A DNA stretch of 64,000 bases, taken from contig OX463782.1 of assembly GCA_949825025.1 (NCBI GenBank), forward strand, positions 32,335,351 to 32,399,350, given 5' to 3'. Position numbers and translations under genes: made by a program. This document shows, one piece after another, positions 22,660-34,755 of this stretch (positions are counted from its first letter, which is position 1; each line of letters opens with the position of its first letter). This DNA is from Siphlonurus alternatus. Its lineage: Eukaryota > Arthropoda > Insecta > Ephemeroptera > Siphlonuridae. The notes beneath the pieces were generated by a model, which saw only the letters and a program-made list of their open reading frames with translations, searched no databases and had not been told where the DNA came from.

Positions 22660-24206
22660 TTATATAACTAAAATCTTGGTAACATATAATAACTTATATT
22701 TATATTAAATAATTAAGCATGCATTTGAGTTATTTACATATCCTTGCAATTTCTTGCGAAGATTGATGGAAAATGTCAAGCTCGTGTTTACTGTACAGTT
22801 CATTGAAAAATGATTGAACTCTGGAAATAAAAGCATATATATATATTTATCGCAATATTAATTCTTGGGTTTGGTATGTATAGAAAGGGGGAGAATTATT
22901 CTTTAATTATATGAAACTTCTGCGGACCTTTTAAGACTGTCTGGATGACAAATCTCGCAGTAGTGATTAATGCTTATTATTTTCTTATCAAAAAAACAGA
23001 TTTTTTCTTATCAAAGATAAACAAATTTAATATTCATCACACCGCGGGAAAAAAAATGATAATCCAGTACTTAAAATTTTAACTTGTACGCGTTTGACAC
23101 TTCAGCTCGATACCCACTTTTTTACGCTATAACATAATAATAATAAGACTTTACGGTACATGATATAAAAATATAATACGAATTAACAGTGTTCTATATT
23201 TCTTTCTATAGCCCTGACTGACAACCCTTCCTAACCTTCGTCCTTTAATTTCAATCATCCCCGCGCATATATTATACTCGTGGATGGTTGCAGAACCGCC
23301 TTGTGATTATAGCTGATTAGTTTTTTGAGGACTGTGAACTGCATCACATATCTGAGAAAATTTACCGAGCCAACAGTCTATACCTTAACAAAAACAAATA
23401 AAGCGCTGCAGTGAAATTTATATTGATTATATAATACATTAACGCGGAAGGAAATTAAATCAAGATGGGGCTCAAGAAGTTCTTCTATGTCCTATCGACG
23501 TTTCAAAATAAATATCTCAACCTATATATCTTATTCGGAATAAAAGATAACACAAATTAATTTTTCTGGAAAGCTGAAGGTAAATAAAGAAACAAAAGAC
23601 TAATTAAATATTTGAAGTTTTCATGAAATCATTCTCAAAAGCGATGATACGTGATTTTCGATTAGAGTAAATATAAAGATAAAAAAAAATGTTGAAATAA
23701 TCCATTAAAATTTTGTTAAGATAAGGATGTATGGAACTTAAGGAATTTTGATTTATTTGGGTCAACCTTAAATTTACTACCACATTAAATTTATTGTGGA
23801 AAAATTGAACTGTTTTCCTCCGTATATAATGAAACATATAGTTACTGTGTACATACAGCATAGCATATTATATATATATAATTAATAATTATAACTCTGG
23901 TTAATATTTAACGCTAATTGATTTTAATTCAAGTTATTTCTTTATAAATAAAAAGCATTATAATACATAATATGTCACATGTCATTTTCAAATTACATTA
24001 ATTAATGTTCCATTTTTAGTTTTATACAAATACAGTAAAAAGTATTATAAATAATTATAAATTAATATGTGTATTATCACTATTATGATGTAAATTTTTT
24101 AATGTCAATTAACATAATATTATATAAATAAAATTGAATTAATTGACGAAGAATTAAACAAAAATCTATTCATAAAATTGGTAAATTTATTACATTTTTA
24201 TACAAC
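22660..24206. other. AT-rich stretch without a recognised feature
   Basis: No coding signal, inverted repeat or RNA gene was recognised. Slightly less AT-rich at 23200-23350. Confidence 0.5.
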
Positions 24207-24216
24207 AAGAAAATAA

Positions 24217-24824
24217 ATAATTATTCAATACTTGTCTTATTGTTTGTAAAAGTAAATTTCTACATTTAATTTGAATTTTACGCAATGAATAAAAATACAT
24301 ACCAAAATGTCATATCCCTTATTACGGGGTAAACCAGCAGTACCTTTTCAACCGTCCATATCAAATAGACCTCCACAGCCCTCGATTCATGTAAATGCAT
24401 TTTATCGTTAATACAATAAGAAGAAGGCCATGAAATGCGAGCGAAGCGAGCAATTTTTTCTCAAATTTTTAAAATTTCTTAATGACAAAATTTTGACTTA
24501 TTTTCATATTTTAATAATAAATAATTATTCAATACTTATCTTTTATTGTTTGTAAAAGTAAATTTCTACATTTAATTTGAATTTTACGCAATAAATAAAA
24601 ATACATACCAAAATGTCATATCCCTTATTACGGGGTAAACCAGCAGTACCTTTTCAACCGTCCATATCAAATAGACCTCCAGAGCCCCCGATTCATGTAA
24701 ATGCATTTTATCGTTAATACAATAAGAAGAAGGACATGAAATGCGAGCGAAGCGAGCAATTTTTTCTCAAATTTTTAAAATTTCTTAATGAGAAAATTTT
24801 GACTTATTTTCATATTTTAAAAAT
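24217..24824 (+). repeat. Tandem duplication, two units of about 304 bp
   Basis: The block beginning ATAATTATTCAATACTT at 24217 restarts at 24521. Both units contain CATATCCCTTATTACGGGGT and GCGAGCGAAGCGAGCAATTT. They differ at few positions, so the duplication is recent. Confidence 0.92.
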
Positions 24825-24988
24825 AAAATACAAGTTTCTTGCAATTCGATCCACCCTTCCAGGTGGAACTGCGTTCCGTCTAATTTTTTTTTTACTGGAA
24901 CGGCGTTCCGGACCGTTCCGCCGCACTTTTATCACTGGATATAATGCAGGTTATCTTGATCAATGCAATAAACTAGGTACCAACTTAC

Positions 24989-25260
24989 AGTTCAGATGCA
25001 GCTAAGGAGTGCGCAGGAAAGACTCGTTAAAGCGTCCGTCACAATTTTTCATGGCAGCTATCCGCGAGTGTTTGAACTGACCGACTCATGATCAATCTGA
25101 TCTTGCTCCCAGCGGCTCTGCAGCCTTATCTTCTGCATGCTGCTGATGTATTCACTACGAGTGTATGCTGATAGCTTATCACCTTGAATAGCAACTGATA
25201 TCACACTTCATTGTCATCGATCTTTTATAAACTACGTGCTGTCAAGTTTTTGAAGCTAAT
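24989..25260 (-). promoter_or_regulatory. Candidate non-coding first exon and promoter of the MARVEL gene
   Basis: A GC-richer island in AT-rich DNA. On the minus strand it ends in a good donor (GAACT then GTAAGT at 24983-24988). The MARVEL gene (15361-17583) needs an upstream 5' UTR exon because of the acceptor at 17608, and this is the best donor-bearing island I see upstream. The link over about 7.4 kb is inference. Confidence 0.3.
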
Positions 25261-25357
25261 TTTTAACCCCATCTATATACTGTATGAAATATCAATGTCA
25301 TATAAAATGCACGATAAAAAACATTTTTTTTTAAACGTGTTTTTATTAAGTCATAAT

Positions 25358-25510
25358 GGGTGCGATTCACGAAGAAGTTAGCCAGGTTTCTAACCACGTT
25401 TAGCTTAACAACGTTTAACTATACCTGTTTTACATGTTAAACCGACCTAGTTAAACGTGGTTAAGCTAAACGTGGTTAGAAACCTGGCTAACTGCTTCGT
25501 GAATCACGCC
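25358..25510. repeat. Foldback, GGGTGCGATTCACGAAG family, copy 2
   Basis: Arms GGGTGCGATTCACGAAGAAG and the complementary end CGTGAATCACGCCC, inner TTTCTAACCACGTTTAGCTT. Flanked on both sides by AAT, a 3-bp target duplication. Homologous to 18018-18163. Confidence 0.85.
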
Positions 25511-26840
25511 CAATACAAATAGAGTCCAACCAACAAGGCCCATTAAAATATCATTAATTTTAGAATTGGAAAAAAAAAAAAAAAAATCTGCATTAGTTTT
25601 TACACTCTTATATATAACATTATAATAGTAATTACCACAAATAATTATTTTAATTTAGTGGAAAGCAATAAAATCGCATTTAACCTTAATGAGTGCATGT
25701 TTCTTTTTCCCCATTCAATGATAAAACGTACAGTTTTATTATGACATTATTAGTTCATATAGTAATTAGTACTATATATGAATTTTTAATTTTCATACAC
25801 ATAAAATACTCAGACTGCATGTTTGTTACAAACAAATAATGAACATCGAACAAACATTGCTAATAGTTCAAGTGATTCCCAGTATTGCATTAAAGTTATA
25901 ATACACCTCTTTTTCCCTGCAAGGGTTTTATAAATTTCTACTCAGAAATTTGCAACAAAACATTGATTTGACAGTGAAGAGTCTACTAGGAAACATTCGC
26001 ATTAAAGATAATTTTGTGATTGATGGTAAAAAATTTGAAACTTTGTACCTTGTCACTTTTAGTATCTGCAGACAGTATAATCTTTTAATACCTTGTTTTC
26101 AAATATTTAAAACACATATAGGTAGATAATTAAATTACGTACAATATAGCATAAAAATGTAATATATTATTATTAATTAAATATATATCGGTTTATCTAA
26201 ATTATCTAATTTATCTCTGCTGATTAAATATTCATAATGTTATCAAGTTCATTAGCTTTAAACTTAACGTAAATATAAAAAATTAACACTTAATTTTTAA
26301 TTAAGTGTCCACCGCCCTAAATCTACTTTCTTTGACATGAAATAAATAATAAAAATAACAAGTAAATGTTTGTTTGTGTAGTTAAAAGAGCTCAAAATTA
26401 TACATGTATTATTATGTAAATTATGTATTGCATAAATGAATAAAATTTAAAAAGGTGCTGGTCATTATCCCGAATTCGCGCGGTACATTTTTTTATTTTT
26501 TTAAACTTATTTTGAAGTCATACAGTCATACAGACAAACTTATTAATTTAAGGCGTCAAAACATCTGTTGATTGATTTTAGAACCTGGGATTCTAATATA
26601 ATTTTATTAAGGAGGGACGTCAGAAAGAATCGTGATTGTCGATCACTTTCAATAAATATTATACCGTAATAAATGTTGTCTCTGTAATCGAAACCACAAA
26701 AAAAAAAAAAAAATCCCGTTCTATTCATGATTTGGGTTGATATTTTTTTTTATTCAATTAATATTTCATAATCAATTAAAATTAATATCAGGACTGTTTC
26801 ATGAGAAGCTTGGAAAACAAATCTTCGCATTTAGCGCCTG
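25511..26840. other. AT-rich stretch; right part resembles DNA near 33.3 kb
   Basis: No coding signal recognised. From about 26075 onward (TAGGTAGATAATTAAATTA near 26120) it resembles 33290-33500, which lies upstream of the second coiled-coil gene. Confidence 0.45.
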
Positions 26841-26859
26841 AAATGTATGCAACTCTCCT

Positions 26860-26945
26860 TGCTGACTCGATCTTGTTATAAAGAGACGTGTTAGTGAGCA
26901 CCACTATGACACTTCTTTGGTCAGTTAGCAGGATTTTCCTGTCAG
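26860..26945 (+). promoter_or_regulatory. Candidate promoter and first exon of coiled-coil gene A
   Basis: TATAAA at 26878-26883 is followed about 25-30 bases later by a possible start region and then a donor (GTCAG then GTGAAA at 26946). Just upstream, GCAACTCTCCTTGCTGACTC is repeated at about 33464 upstream of gene B. Gene A's first coding exon begins after an acceptor, so an upstream exon is required; the link is inference. Confidence 0.3.
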
Positions 26946-27558
26946 GTGAAAATCCATCTGATTCGTCGATACCTAGCTGTGCATGTCAGTATGATCTCGG
27001 TGCACCATCAGCAAAAAGGAGGGGAAGAAGTGAACCATCAGAGGAATGCTGCTCAACATTTTTCTTGTTGTGGAAGCGAGCGGGCGCACGGAGTTCGGAA
27101 TTTTTAGTGGAATTTTTTTAGTCCTATCATTTCACTTCAGTATTCTGTTTTTTACATAGTCTTTTATTCAAATTTAAGATTATTTAACAGTAATTCGATT
27201 CCTCTTAATTTTAATAACAAATTGTGTTACTTACAATACAATTTGTGAAGGTGCGTTGCTTAAAAAAAAATCCATAAATATTGTGTCAAAATATTAAGGT
27301 AAGACAACTAATAGCTTAATCAATAGCTATATATTTTGTTAAAATTATTTAAGTGAAATAAATTATATAATCTGCATGAGAAACTACATTTTCCTGGTAT
27401 TATTTTTAACGCCAAGTTAAAATTTTACTAGGTTTTATATTATAAATTTATGTGAATTATATAAAACTTCTAGAAAAATTATCAGATTCAGTAAAATGAC
27501 AATCTGTAAAGCAATTTAATTGACATGCAATTTCAAAATGGCGGAGATGTGAAAACAT

Positions 27559-27737
27559 TGGGAGACATTCACAAAGCACTTTAACCCACAATTTAGCCCC
27601 GATTTTTAACCCTGGTGCTAAACATGGTGCTAAGCTATGAGGTTAACATGGTTAGCCCCTGATTTAGTACCATGTTTAGCACCAGGGTTAAAAATCGGGG
27701 CTAAAGTGGGAATTAAAGTGCTTTGTGAATGTCCCCC
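27559..27737. repeat. Foldback, GGGGGACATTCAC family, copy 2
   Basis: Arms GGGAGACATTCACAAAGCAC and the complementary end GTGAATGTCCCCC, inner TAACCCTGGTGCTAAACATG. Related to 22470-22658 and 42884-43061. The 3-bp flanks are imperfect (ATT and TTT). Confidence 0.85.
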
Positions 27738-27739
27738 TT

Positions 27740-28680
27740 TGAGTCTTATTAGAATGCAGATTTTCAACTGTCCAAAAGTATAACTATTTTATTATTATTT
27801 TCATGCTAGTTGTAATGAATACAGTTCAGGTACTCTAGTGGCTAGTGGCTAATCTTGATTTACGGCATTTTAGTTTTAGTGTAATAAAATTTTAAATAAA
27901 TAGCTATATCAGTTTAGGGTCTAACAAAACAATTCAGTTTGATGTATTTTTTTCCCATGGTGTAATTTACATTCTGATACACGTAATGAATAAACTGCAA
28001 GAAATTTTTATTGCAAAATTTTGGATAAAGGATTTAATCTTAATTTTTGTCAGCTTTTTTTTTTAAACCTCAATATCGAGGGAAAAAACGCTGTAACGTA
28101 ACGTCATGCATGTACTATAGGTAATCATGCAAAGTCTTTTCCTATGCTCACATGTTAAATATCTGCGTGACGTCAAAGCGTTGCAGAATGATTATAAATT
28201 ATAAGGATTTTAGAGGGTTAACGATTAATCTCAGTTACTTCGGAGTCAAAGAATATTAATTTCCCTACAAACGAATCGAAGGAAAAAAAATTAAAAAAAT
28301 CGAGAATGTTCTAAAACAATACGAATAAAAATATCATAAAATTCATAGGTATATTTTTCGACCTCCTCTTTCGATTGAGCTAATAAAAAAATTTGATGCA
28401 AATTGTCCATTGTAATAAAAATATATTTAAATTTATATTTTATAATTGTGTTATATTATAACAATAAAATATATAGCATTTTTTTTTTAAAATTGTTGTA
28501 ATATAACAAAAGTCTAACAAAAAGAAGAATTTATACTACTGATAGATTTTGAGATATTATGATAGTGAATAGATGTAATTTAATAATACATTATTGGTCA
28601 TAGATGAGCACCTTTCAAGTTGTTTAGACTGCATAATTAGCCTGCTGTTTCTCTCGGGTTTGGTTCAACACTGTAGTGTA
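27740..28680. other. AT-rich stretch without a recognised gene
   Basis: One TGACGTCA lies at 28168-28175. TTTTTCGACCTCCTCTTTCG near 28353 matches an arm of the foldback at 37190-37658, suggesting a decayed relative. Confidence 0.4.
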
Positions 28681-29270
28681 ATACCTTATTATCACTAGAA
28701 TCACCAAGGTATTTTTTGTCACATGCTTTACCGGGGGGGGGGGGGGGGTCAAAACGACCCACAATGTAAATCACATGTTAAAAAAATAAAAGTTTTTACT
28801 CACTACTGTATTATTATTTTTTTTGCGAAAATACATTGCTGGGTGGCTTACTAAGGATTACAAATTTTTCAGAATTTTTGGAGAAATATTTTACACCTTT
28901 TTTCTTCTTTAAGGTAGAGATAACACGCCCAATGTTAATAAAAATCCTATTCATGAAAATTATGAAAAAAAAAATTAGAATGTTTTCCTTAACATACCTT
29001 ATCAATAGATAAAATATCAGGTATACAAAAACGAGCTAGTTTTCGAGTTATGAATTAGTCAACTTTAAAAATTCATAACTCGAAAACTAGCTCGTTTTTG
29101 TATACCTGATATTTTACCTACTGATAATTTAAGGTATGTTAATAAAAGGAGAACATTTTTTCGTAATTTTCTAGAACGGGATTTTTATTAACATTGGGCG
29201 TGTTATCTCTACCTTAAAAAGATTTACGGGTCGGAATGACCCCCTCCCTACTAATGCTAGTGCTAAAAAT
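28680..29270 (+). repeat. Dispersed repeat interrupted by a TTAA foldback
   Basis: GGGGTCAAAACGACCC near 28741, a middle part with ATACATTGCT and TAAGGATTACAAAT, and GGGTCGGAATGACCCC near 29229 correspond to GGGGTCGAAACGACCC, AACATTGCT, TAAGAATTACGAAT and GTTTCGACCCC at 60095-60290. The copy here is split by the foldback at 28913-29213. A run of about 18 G (28734-28748) lies at its left edge. Confidence 0.55.
28913..29213. repeat. TTAA-flanked foldback, GGTAGAGATA type
   Basis: Arms GGTAGAGATAACACGCCCAA and the complementary end GTTATCTCTACC, flanked by TTAA at 28909-28912 and 29214-29217. The inner arms CGAGCTAGTTTTCGAGTTAT are complementary. Shares termini with 60900-61285 and interior with 16362-16723. 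Confidence 0.9.
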
Positions 29271-29305
29271 TCATATATATCTTACTTGTTGCAGATTTGT
29301 GTGAG

Positions 29306-31082
29306 ATGGCATCCACCAGCGGAACATCAGACGGTGAGAACTCTGACCAGGTAGCAGCAGCCTCAGAAGAGGAGTTTGTTCCACGTGACAATTCTAGACT
29401 GAAACTCGAAATCATGTTAGCCGACAGGGAGAGAAAAAGAGCTGAGTTGGAGGAACAGTTAGCGGAAAGTAACAGGAGGGTGGAGAGAAAAAGAGCTGAA
29501 TTGGAGGAACAGTTAGCGGAAAGTAACAGGAGGGTAGTTGAGCTGGAGAGACAAGTAGTGACTATCCGGGAAGAAAGAGATCAGCACTTGGCCAAGACCA
29601 ACACTCTCGAGAGAGACATGCTTGCTCTTAAAGAGCAACTCCACTTTAATTCTGATTCGCGGGACTATTTCAAATCACAGCTTGAGCAGGTATGTTCAGT
29701 TTTTAATTTTGATAACAAATAGTTTTTTTTCCATATATGTGCATCGAAAAAGTTCAAAATTTTGTACAAAATAATTTATCAAAACGCGAATTTTATAATA
29801 ATATTATATTGAACTACACAAATTTTATTTAACAATTACTTAATTATTTGATTTATAAATAACATAAGGATTATTTTATATACATGACATACTAAACAAG
29901 TGATGATTAAAAAATTTGAATATTTTATTTGGTGCCCTTATACAAATAATGATGTTAATATATTTTTATTCTCTATACATTAAATTAGTAAAGAATTTAA
30001 GTATGATGAAATTTAGTACGATATTTATTATATAAATTATGTAATAAATTAATAAATAATTTCAATCAACATTCGTATATAGCGAAGAGTGACTCTAAAG
30101 TTTGTTTGTTTTTGGAGGTTTGGGAGAGGAGGGACTGCAGAATTACAAATTTGTTGAATTATTATAATATATATATGAAACTTTTTTCTGTGTTTAGAAA
30201 CATTTATATTATAATTTTATTATACTATATGTACTGTATACAGTACGTCCAAAATTTTCAATATATTTTGTTAATTTGAAATAAATTAGTTAAAGCTATG
30301 CTGTATATATTATATTTACGTGATCCATATGTTTATATTTTATATATAAAGAGTACATATGATCGAACAATTATAAAACTTTGAATTTTGTTGCAGTGTA
30401 TGAAAGCCTCGACCAAGCGGGAACTTGAGCTGAAAGAAGCGAATGAAGCACGTGAGAGGCAAGAGATGCAAAAGTAAGTTTTTTAAACTATACTTATTTG
30501 CTTCCTTGAGGTGACCTGAAGAGTAACTGATACACATATTGTTATCACGTCTACAGACCCGGGTTGCTTGCTCGACTTCTGTATCGATATCAACAGCCCA
30601 AAGCACGTCATCCAGTTTCATCCACCTCTCTGCGAACTGTCAACCAAGACCGCTTGCCTGCCGGTACAGATCGAATTTGTCCCCAGCCAAGGGTATTAGG
30701 TCACCAGGGTCAAAGCTTAACGTGTCCCCAGCCAAAGGTGTCAGGTCACCAGGGTAATCTTCCTCCACTCCCACCCCTAGTCCAGCACATCCCAATGTCA
30801 CTTTGTGCTCGAGAACTCACCGCGCCCTTCGACGGTCCATTAGACCTTACAACCGCAGATCCCTCTTCCAGTCAACAGAACCAGCACTATCCACATCACT
30901 GCACGGGCATTAGTAGGGAGAGAACGAGGGGAACGATCCTCAGAAGACCCCAAAGTATATGGGATGTGTTATTACCCCCCACCCATCAACCCCCAAATTT
31001 AACATTGCGGGGGGATATGGCACCGTCCCGCGAAGAGCCAAATGCTGAATCCGACTTTGATTATCAGTTGGAACAGTTTTAG
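29306..31082 (+). CDS. Coiled-coil gene A (function unknown, CtBP-type motif)
   Basis: Not recognised. Three exons join in phase: 29306-29689, 30397-30473, 30557-31082, giving 328 residues. The first coding exon follows an acceptor (TTGTTGCAG at 29286-29294), so a non-coding exon lies upstream; I chose the first ATG after it. Residues about 1-30 are acidic and Ser-rich. Residues 35-150 are a charged heptad-type coiled coil in which ERKRAELEEQLAESNRRV is present twice in tandem. The third exon is Pro-, His- and Gln-rich and holds a second duplication (CPQPRVLGHQG / CPQPKVSGHQG) and GPLDLTT, which fits the PxDLS-type CtBP-binding motif. Coiled coil plus corepressor motif would suit a nuclear adaptor, but that is inference. 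Gene B at 35115 starts with the same MAST and has the same exon-1 layout. Confidence 0.72.
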
Positions 31083-31527
31083 TATCAGTGATCAGTACTA
31101 AAACTTAAACAGGATACTGGTATGTATTACACTGTAGAAATTTGTTTAGATATACAGTGTGAAAACAAAAGAAAAAAAGTTCCATGCTTAAATTGTGATG
31201 CCTGCAAATATAATAACTGCAGAAAATGGAAAAAAAAGAGTAGTGTTACATGTAAATTGAATTTTTTAATTAAGTATGTGTGTGTAATTTTATTTCCAAA
31301 TTGAATTGACAATATTTATTGAAAAATGCAATGAAATATTTTTGTAATTATTAATGCATTCTTTTAATATGTACATTTAACTTTTTATTGTAATTGAATT
31401 TATTACTGAATGTGTCGTCAGTTTTAATAATGCATGTTGTGATTAGGAATATAGTTGAAGTGAAATTTAAAAAATATGATCGTAACTTGTACAATATGTT
31501 TTCCCAGTGATTTATTGTTATAATGCT

Positions 31528-31859
31528 AATGGACAACATACATGAAAAAATTTTATTGCATAAATGAATAGAGGGTACCAAATTATGCTACTCTGAATTC
31601 TTTCAGATTTTTTTGAGACCCAGAACTATTTTTAAATAATTATTGAAAGTGCGGCCACGCCCCCTGGAGGCGTCAATAGGCGTCCAGTCTCCATCCTTTT
31701 TATTAAGGCTGCAGGGGTGCCAACTGAAATCACAGGACTTTCAATAATTATTTAAAAATAGTTCCGGGTTTCAAAAAAATCTGAAAAAATTCAGAGTAGC
31801 ATAGTTTCGTACCATCTATTCATTTCTGCAATAAATTTTTTTTATGTATGTTGTCCATT
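31528..31859. repeat. Foldback element, AATGGACAAC family, copy 2
   Basis: Same length (332 bp), ends, arms and GC-rich centre as 4543-4874, with only scattered differences. Lies about 450 bp downstream of gene A. Confidence 0.85.
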
Positions 31860-31972
31860 GATGCGTATGAAAAAACGAAAAAACAGAAAATTGCATCATT
31901 CTTGTAAAACTTAAAAAAAATAATTTAATTTCATAAATTGCAATAAAATATATATATATAATTTACTTTTAA

Positions 31973-32385
31973 GACTCTGCATCACCTTTGCGTATTCTTA
32001 TATATGCTTCCCCATGTTATTTTTTAAATCACCTTTTTCAGAAACTGATAATCGTACAACTTTGCTTGAAACCTTAAAATAAACACTAGTTCACTAGCTA
32101 TATGGACCAATGCTCTTATTTTTTTTTCTAATAAAATTGAATTTTAATTATAGTTTTAATTTTGAGAATTAAAAATAAAAAAATTTAAAGGTAGAATTAA
32201 AATTCAATTGGATTAGAATTAAAAACAAATAAGAGCGTTAGTTCATAGCTAATGAACTAGTGTTTATTTTAAGGTACCAAGCAAAGTTGTACGATTATTA
32301 GTTTCTGATTTTTTTTTTTTTTTTTTACATATAAAATAACATGGGGCAAAGCATAGGAAATACGCAAAGGAGGTGATGCCGAGTC
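31973..32385. repeat. TTAA-flanked foldback, GACTC type
   Basis: Inverted arms containing CATCACCTTTGCGTATT, TACAACTTTGCTTG and AAACACTAGTTCA with their complements at the right. TTAA at 31969-31972 and 32386-32389. The right arm carries an extra T run (32310-32327). Confidence 0.82.
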
Positions 32386-32389
32386 TTAA

Positions 32390-34755
32390 TTGTTTTAATA
32401 CTTTTAAAAATTAAGTTGCATTTTTTAGTTTTTTAATTGATACTATTTTTACAAGCAAATATATATTCATTGAAAGTTATGTGTAAAACCGTAAAACCTA
32501 TGATTACATTTATTGCAATGTCGTTCAAATTTTATATGTGTAATTTAACTCGATATTCTATTAATTTGTATTAAGCAATGTTTGTGTTTCGGTTTGAAGC
32601 TTTATTAGCTGACGAGGTGGCATTACTCTTGTGTTGTAAAATTACAATGACTGAAATGAGACAACATTTTTATAGAATCCTTGCATTTAAAAATTATATT
32701 AATTTGATGGTTTTCTCGTTACCTATAAAAAAATTAATAGTTCCTTAAATATGACCAAAATATAATCATTCAACAAATCATTAATTTAATTATCATCAGA
32801 CTTAATGTGAAAATGTGACGAACAAGAAAAATACTGAGTCTCTATAATTTATTTCTCTTTATGTATATTATTGAAAAACGTAACCCCATATAAATATTAT
32901 TTTCGAAATTTATCGTATTCGTTCAATGAAACTTAATGCATATTTTGGTTTAATGACAATTTTTCAGTGTAAAATGTTTAGTTGCATGCTCTTTACTGTA
33001 ATTGAATCTAAATTAAAATAAATTAATTAAAGCAAAGTCATCATTGAATTATATGAATTATATATGCAGTGTGTTTTCCTTTATAAAAAATCCACCTACT
33101 TTAAGATATTTAAGATACTTAAATATCTTCTGTTCATTTCATACATAATTATATTAATCATATAGAATATAATATAGTTATGTAAGTTACAATATAATAT
33201 AGCATTAAAAGATGTAATATCATTAAATTTATTCCTCTGTTGATAAATTTTATAATGATTTTCATCAGCATAATATAAAACATCAAATGTGTAACTTTTA
33301 ATAATCACTTCTTCCCATCAAATATAAAAAACGTACAGGTAGATAATTAAATTACAATAGAAGTGTAATATAATTAAATTTATCTCTCCATGTTAAGAAT
33401 AATAATATTTAATACCTTCAAATTATCTTGAAAAGTTTAGCGCCTGATGACACATATTTATGCAACTCTCCTTGCTGACTCGATCTTTAGACAATCAATC
33501 ACCAATCAACAAATAATATAAGTAAACATATCTTTATTATAGCTGCACAATGGCTCACTACTGTAAATGATGTATACTTTGGTCTATTAGTTATAATCCA
33601 TTCTCTCTTTACTCACCATATATGACTCACTGCAAGCTGTATTTTACACTTTGGCCTGCAGTTATTTACATGATTTCAGTCTTATATATTATAGGCTGCA
33701 GCCTTCTCAACAATATACTTCTTTTCTAGTTGTGGATGTGGGTGCACATATAGTTGGTAAAATTTATTTAAAAATTTCATAGTATTTTTATTTGAACTAC
33801 ATGGCTCTTAAATACTATTCTTCTATTTTGTTTGTCTAAATTTACAACGTCTATTTCATTATTGCAACTAAAATTGCAACCAATTTTATTACAAAGTAAA
33901 AAGGGTTACTAAGCAGTCTCGATAGTATCAAAATAAGGTAAGTTATAATATATTAATTAACTAAAAAACTAGTTAAAATTTGATTTTGTAAAATTATAAT
34001 ATAAGTAAAAAATAAAAAATGATATAATCTACATTTTACTCTAAAGGATAGGAAATTCACATTGAATGGAATATGATGGTGAGCACGCCACAAAATCCAT
34101 AAAATTCCAATAATTGTGCATAATATTTTTCAATTTTTAAAAAGATACACATTTTATATATACACAAAAAAAAATTAATAACATTATATCATTTAATTAA
34201 ATATGGGATAATAATATAAAAAATTACAAATATTATTGTTTCATAGTTATACAAATTAAATTTTAATTTTTTGTTATTATTATATTTTATATTCAATCAT
34301 TCAAATTATTATTGTCCAGCCAAAACTTTGGTCATTTGAAGCTTGTCGGCTGGTGCAAAAGATACATGCATATATTAAATTATGATAATTCAAGTTCATC
34401 TTAAATTAAGGATTTAAACTTTATAGTTCACAAATTTTAATAATACTCAAAAAAATAACAAAATCATCCTTACACTAGCTGTATTACACTGTATAATATT
34501 CCTAGTTACATATGCCCACAATATTATATAAATATTTTACATAAAGTTAAACAAGCCGTATATTTATTTATTACAATTAAGATTTTAGTATAAAATTATT
34601 TTATCTCCGTGCCATTTCGAAACTTGTCCTTAAAAAATTGTTTACAAAAGATTTCAAAACTTTTTTATTTGTAACAATTTTTTATTCACAATTTATAATA
34701 TTTATATTCATGTAACTATAGAATGCACAAAAGACTTAATTTGGAGATTTTATAC
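32390..34755. other. AT-rich intergenic stretch upstream of gene B
   Basis: 33290-33500 resembles 26075-26880 (TAGATAATTAAATTAC and GCAACTCTCCTTGCTGACTC), hinting at a duplicated promoter-proximal block. Otherwise nothing is recognised. Confidence 0.45.

Noticed and set aside
24736..25005. An 89-codon frame across the end of the tandem duplication
   Set aside because: Its first part is repeat sequence shared with the neighbouring unit, and it lacks protein-like composition.
26888..27121. A 77-codon plus-strand frame in a GC-richer island
   Set aside because: The first codon lies near the TATA box, composition is mixed and no domain is recognised. I prefer a promoter/5' exon reading for its left part and make no call on the rest.
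28734..28748. Poly-G run as a functional G-quadruplex
   Set aside because: A simple homopolymer at the edge of a decayed repeat; no promoter or gene context.
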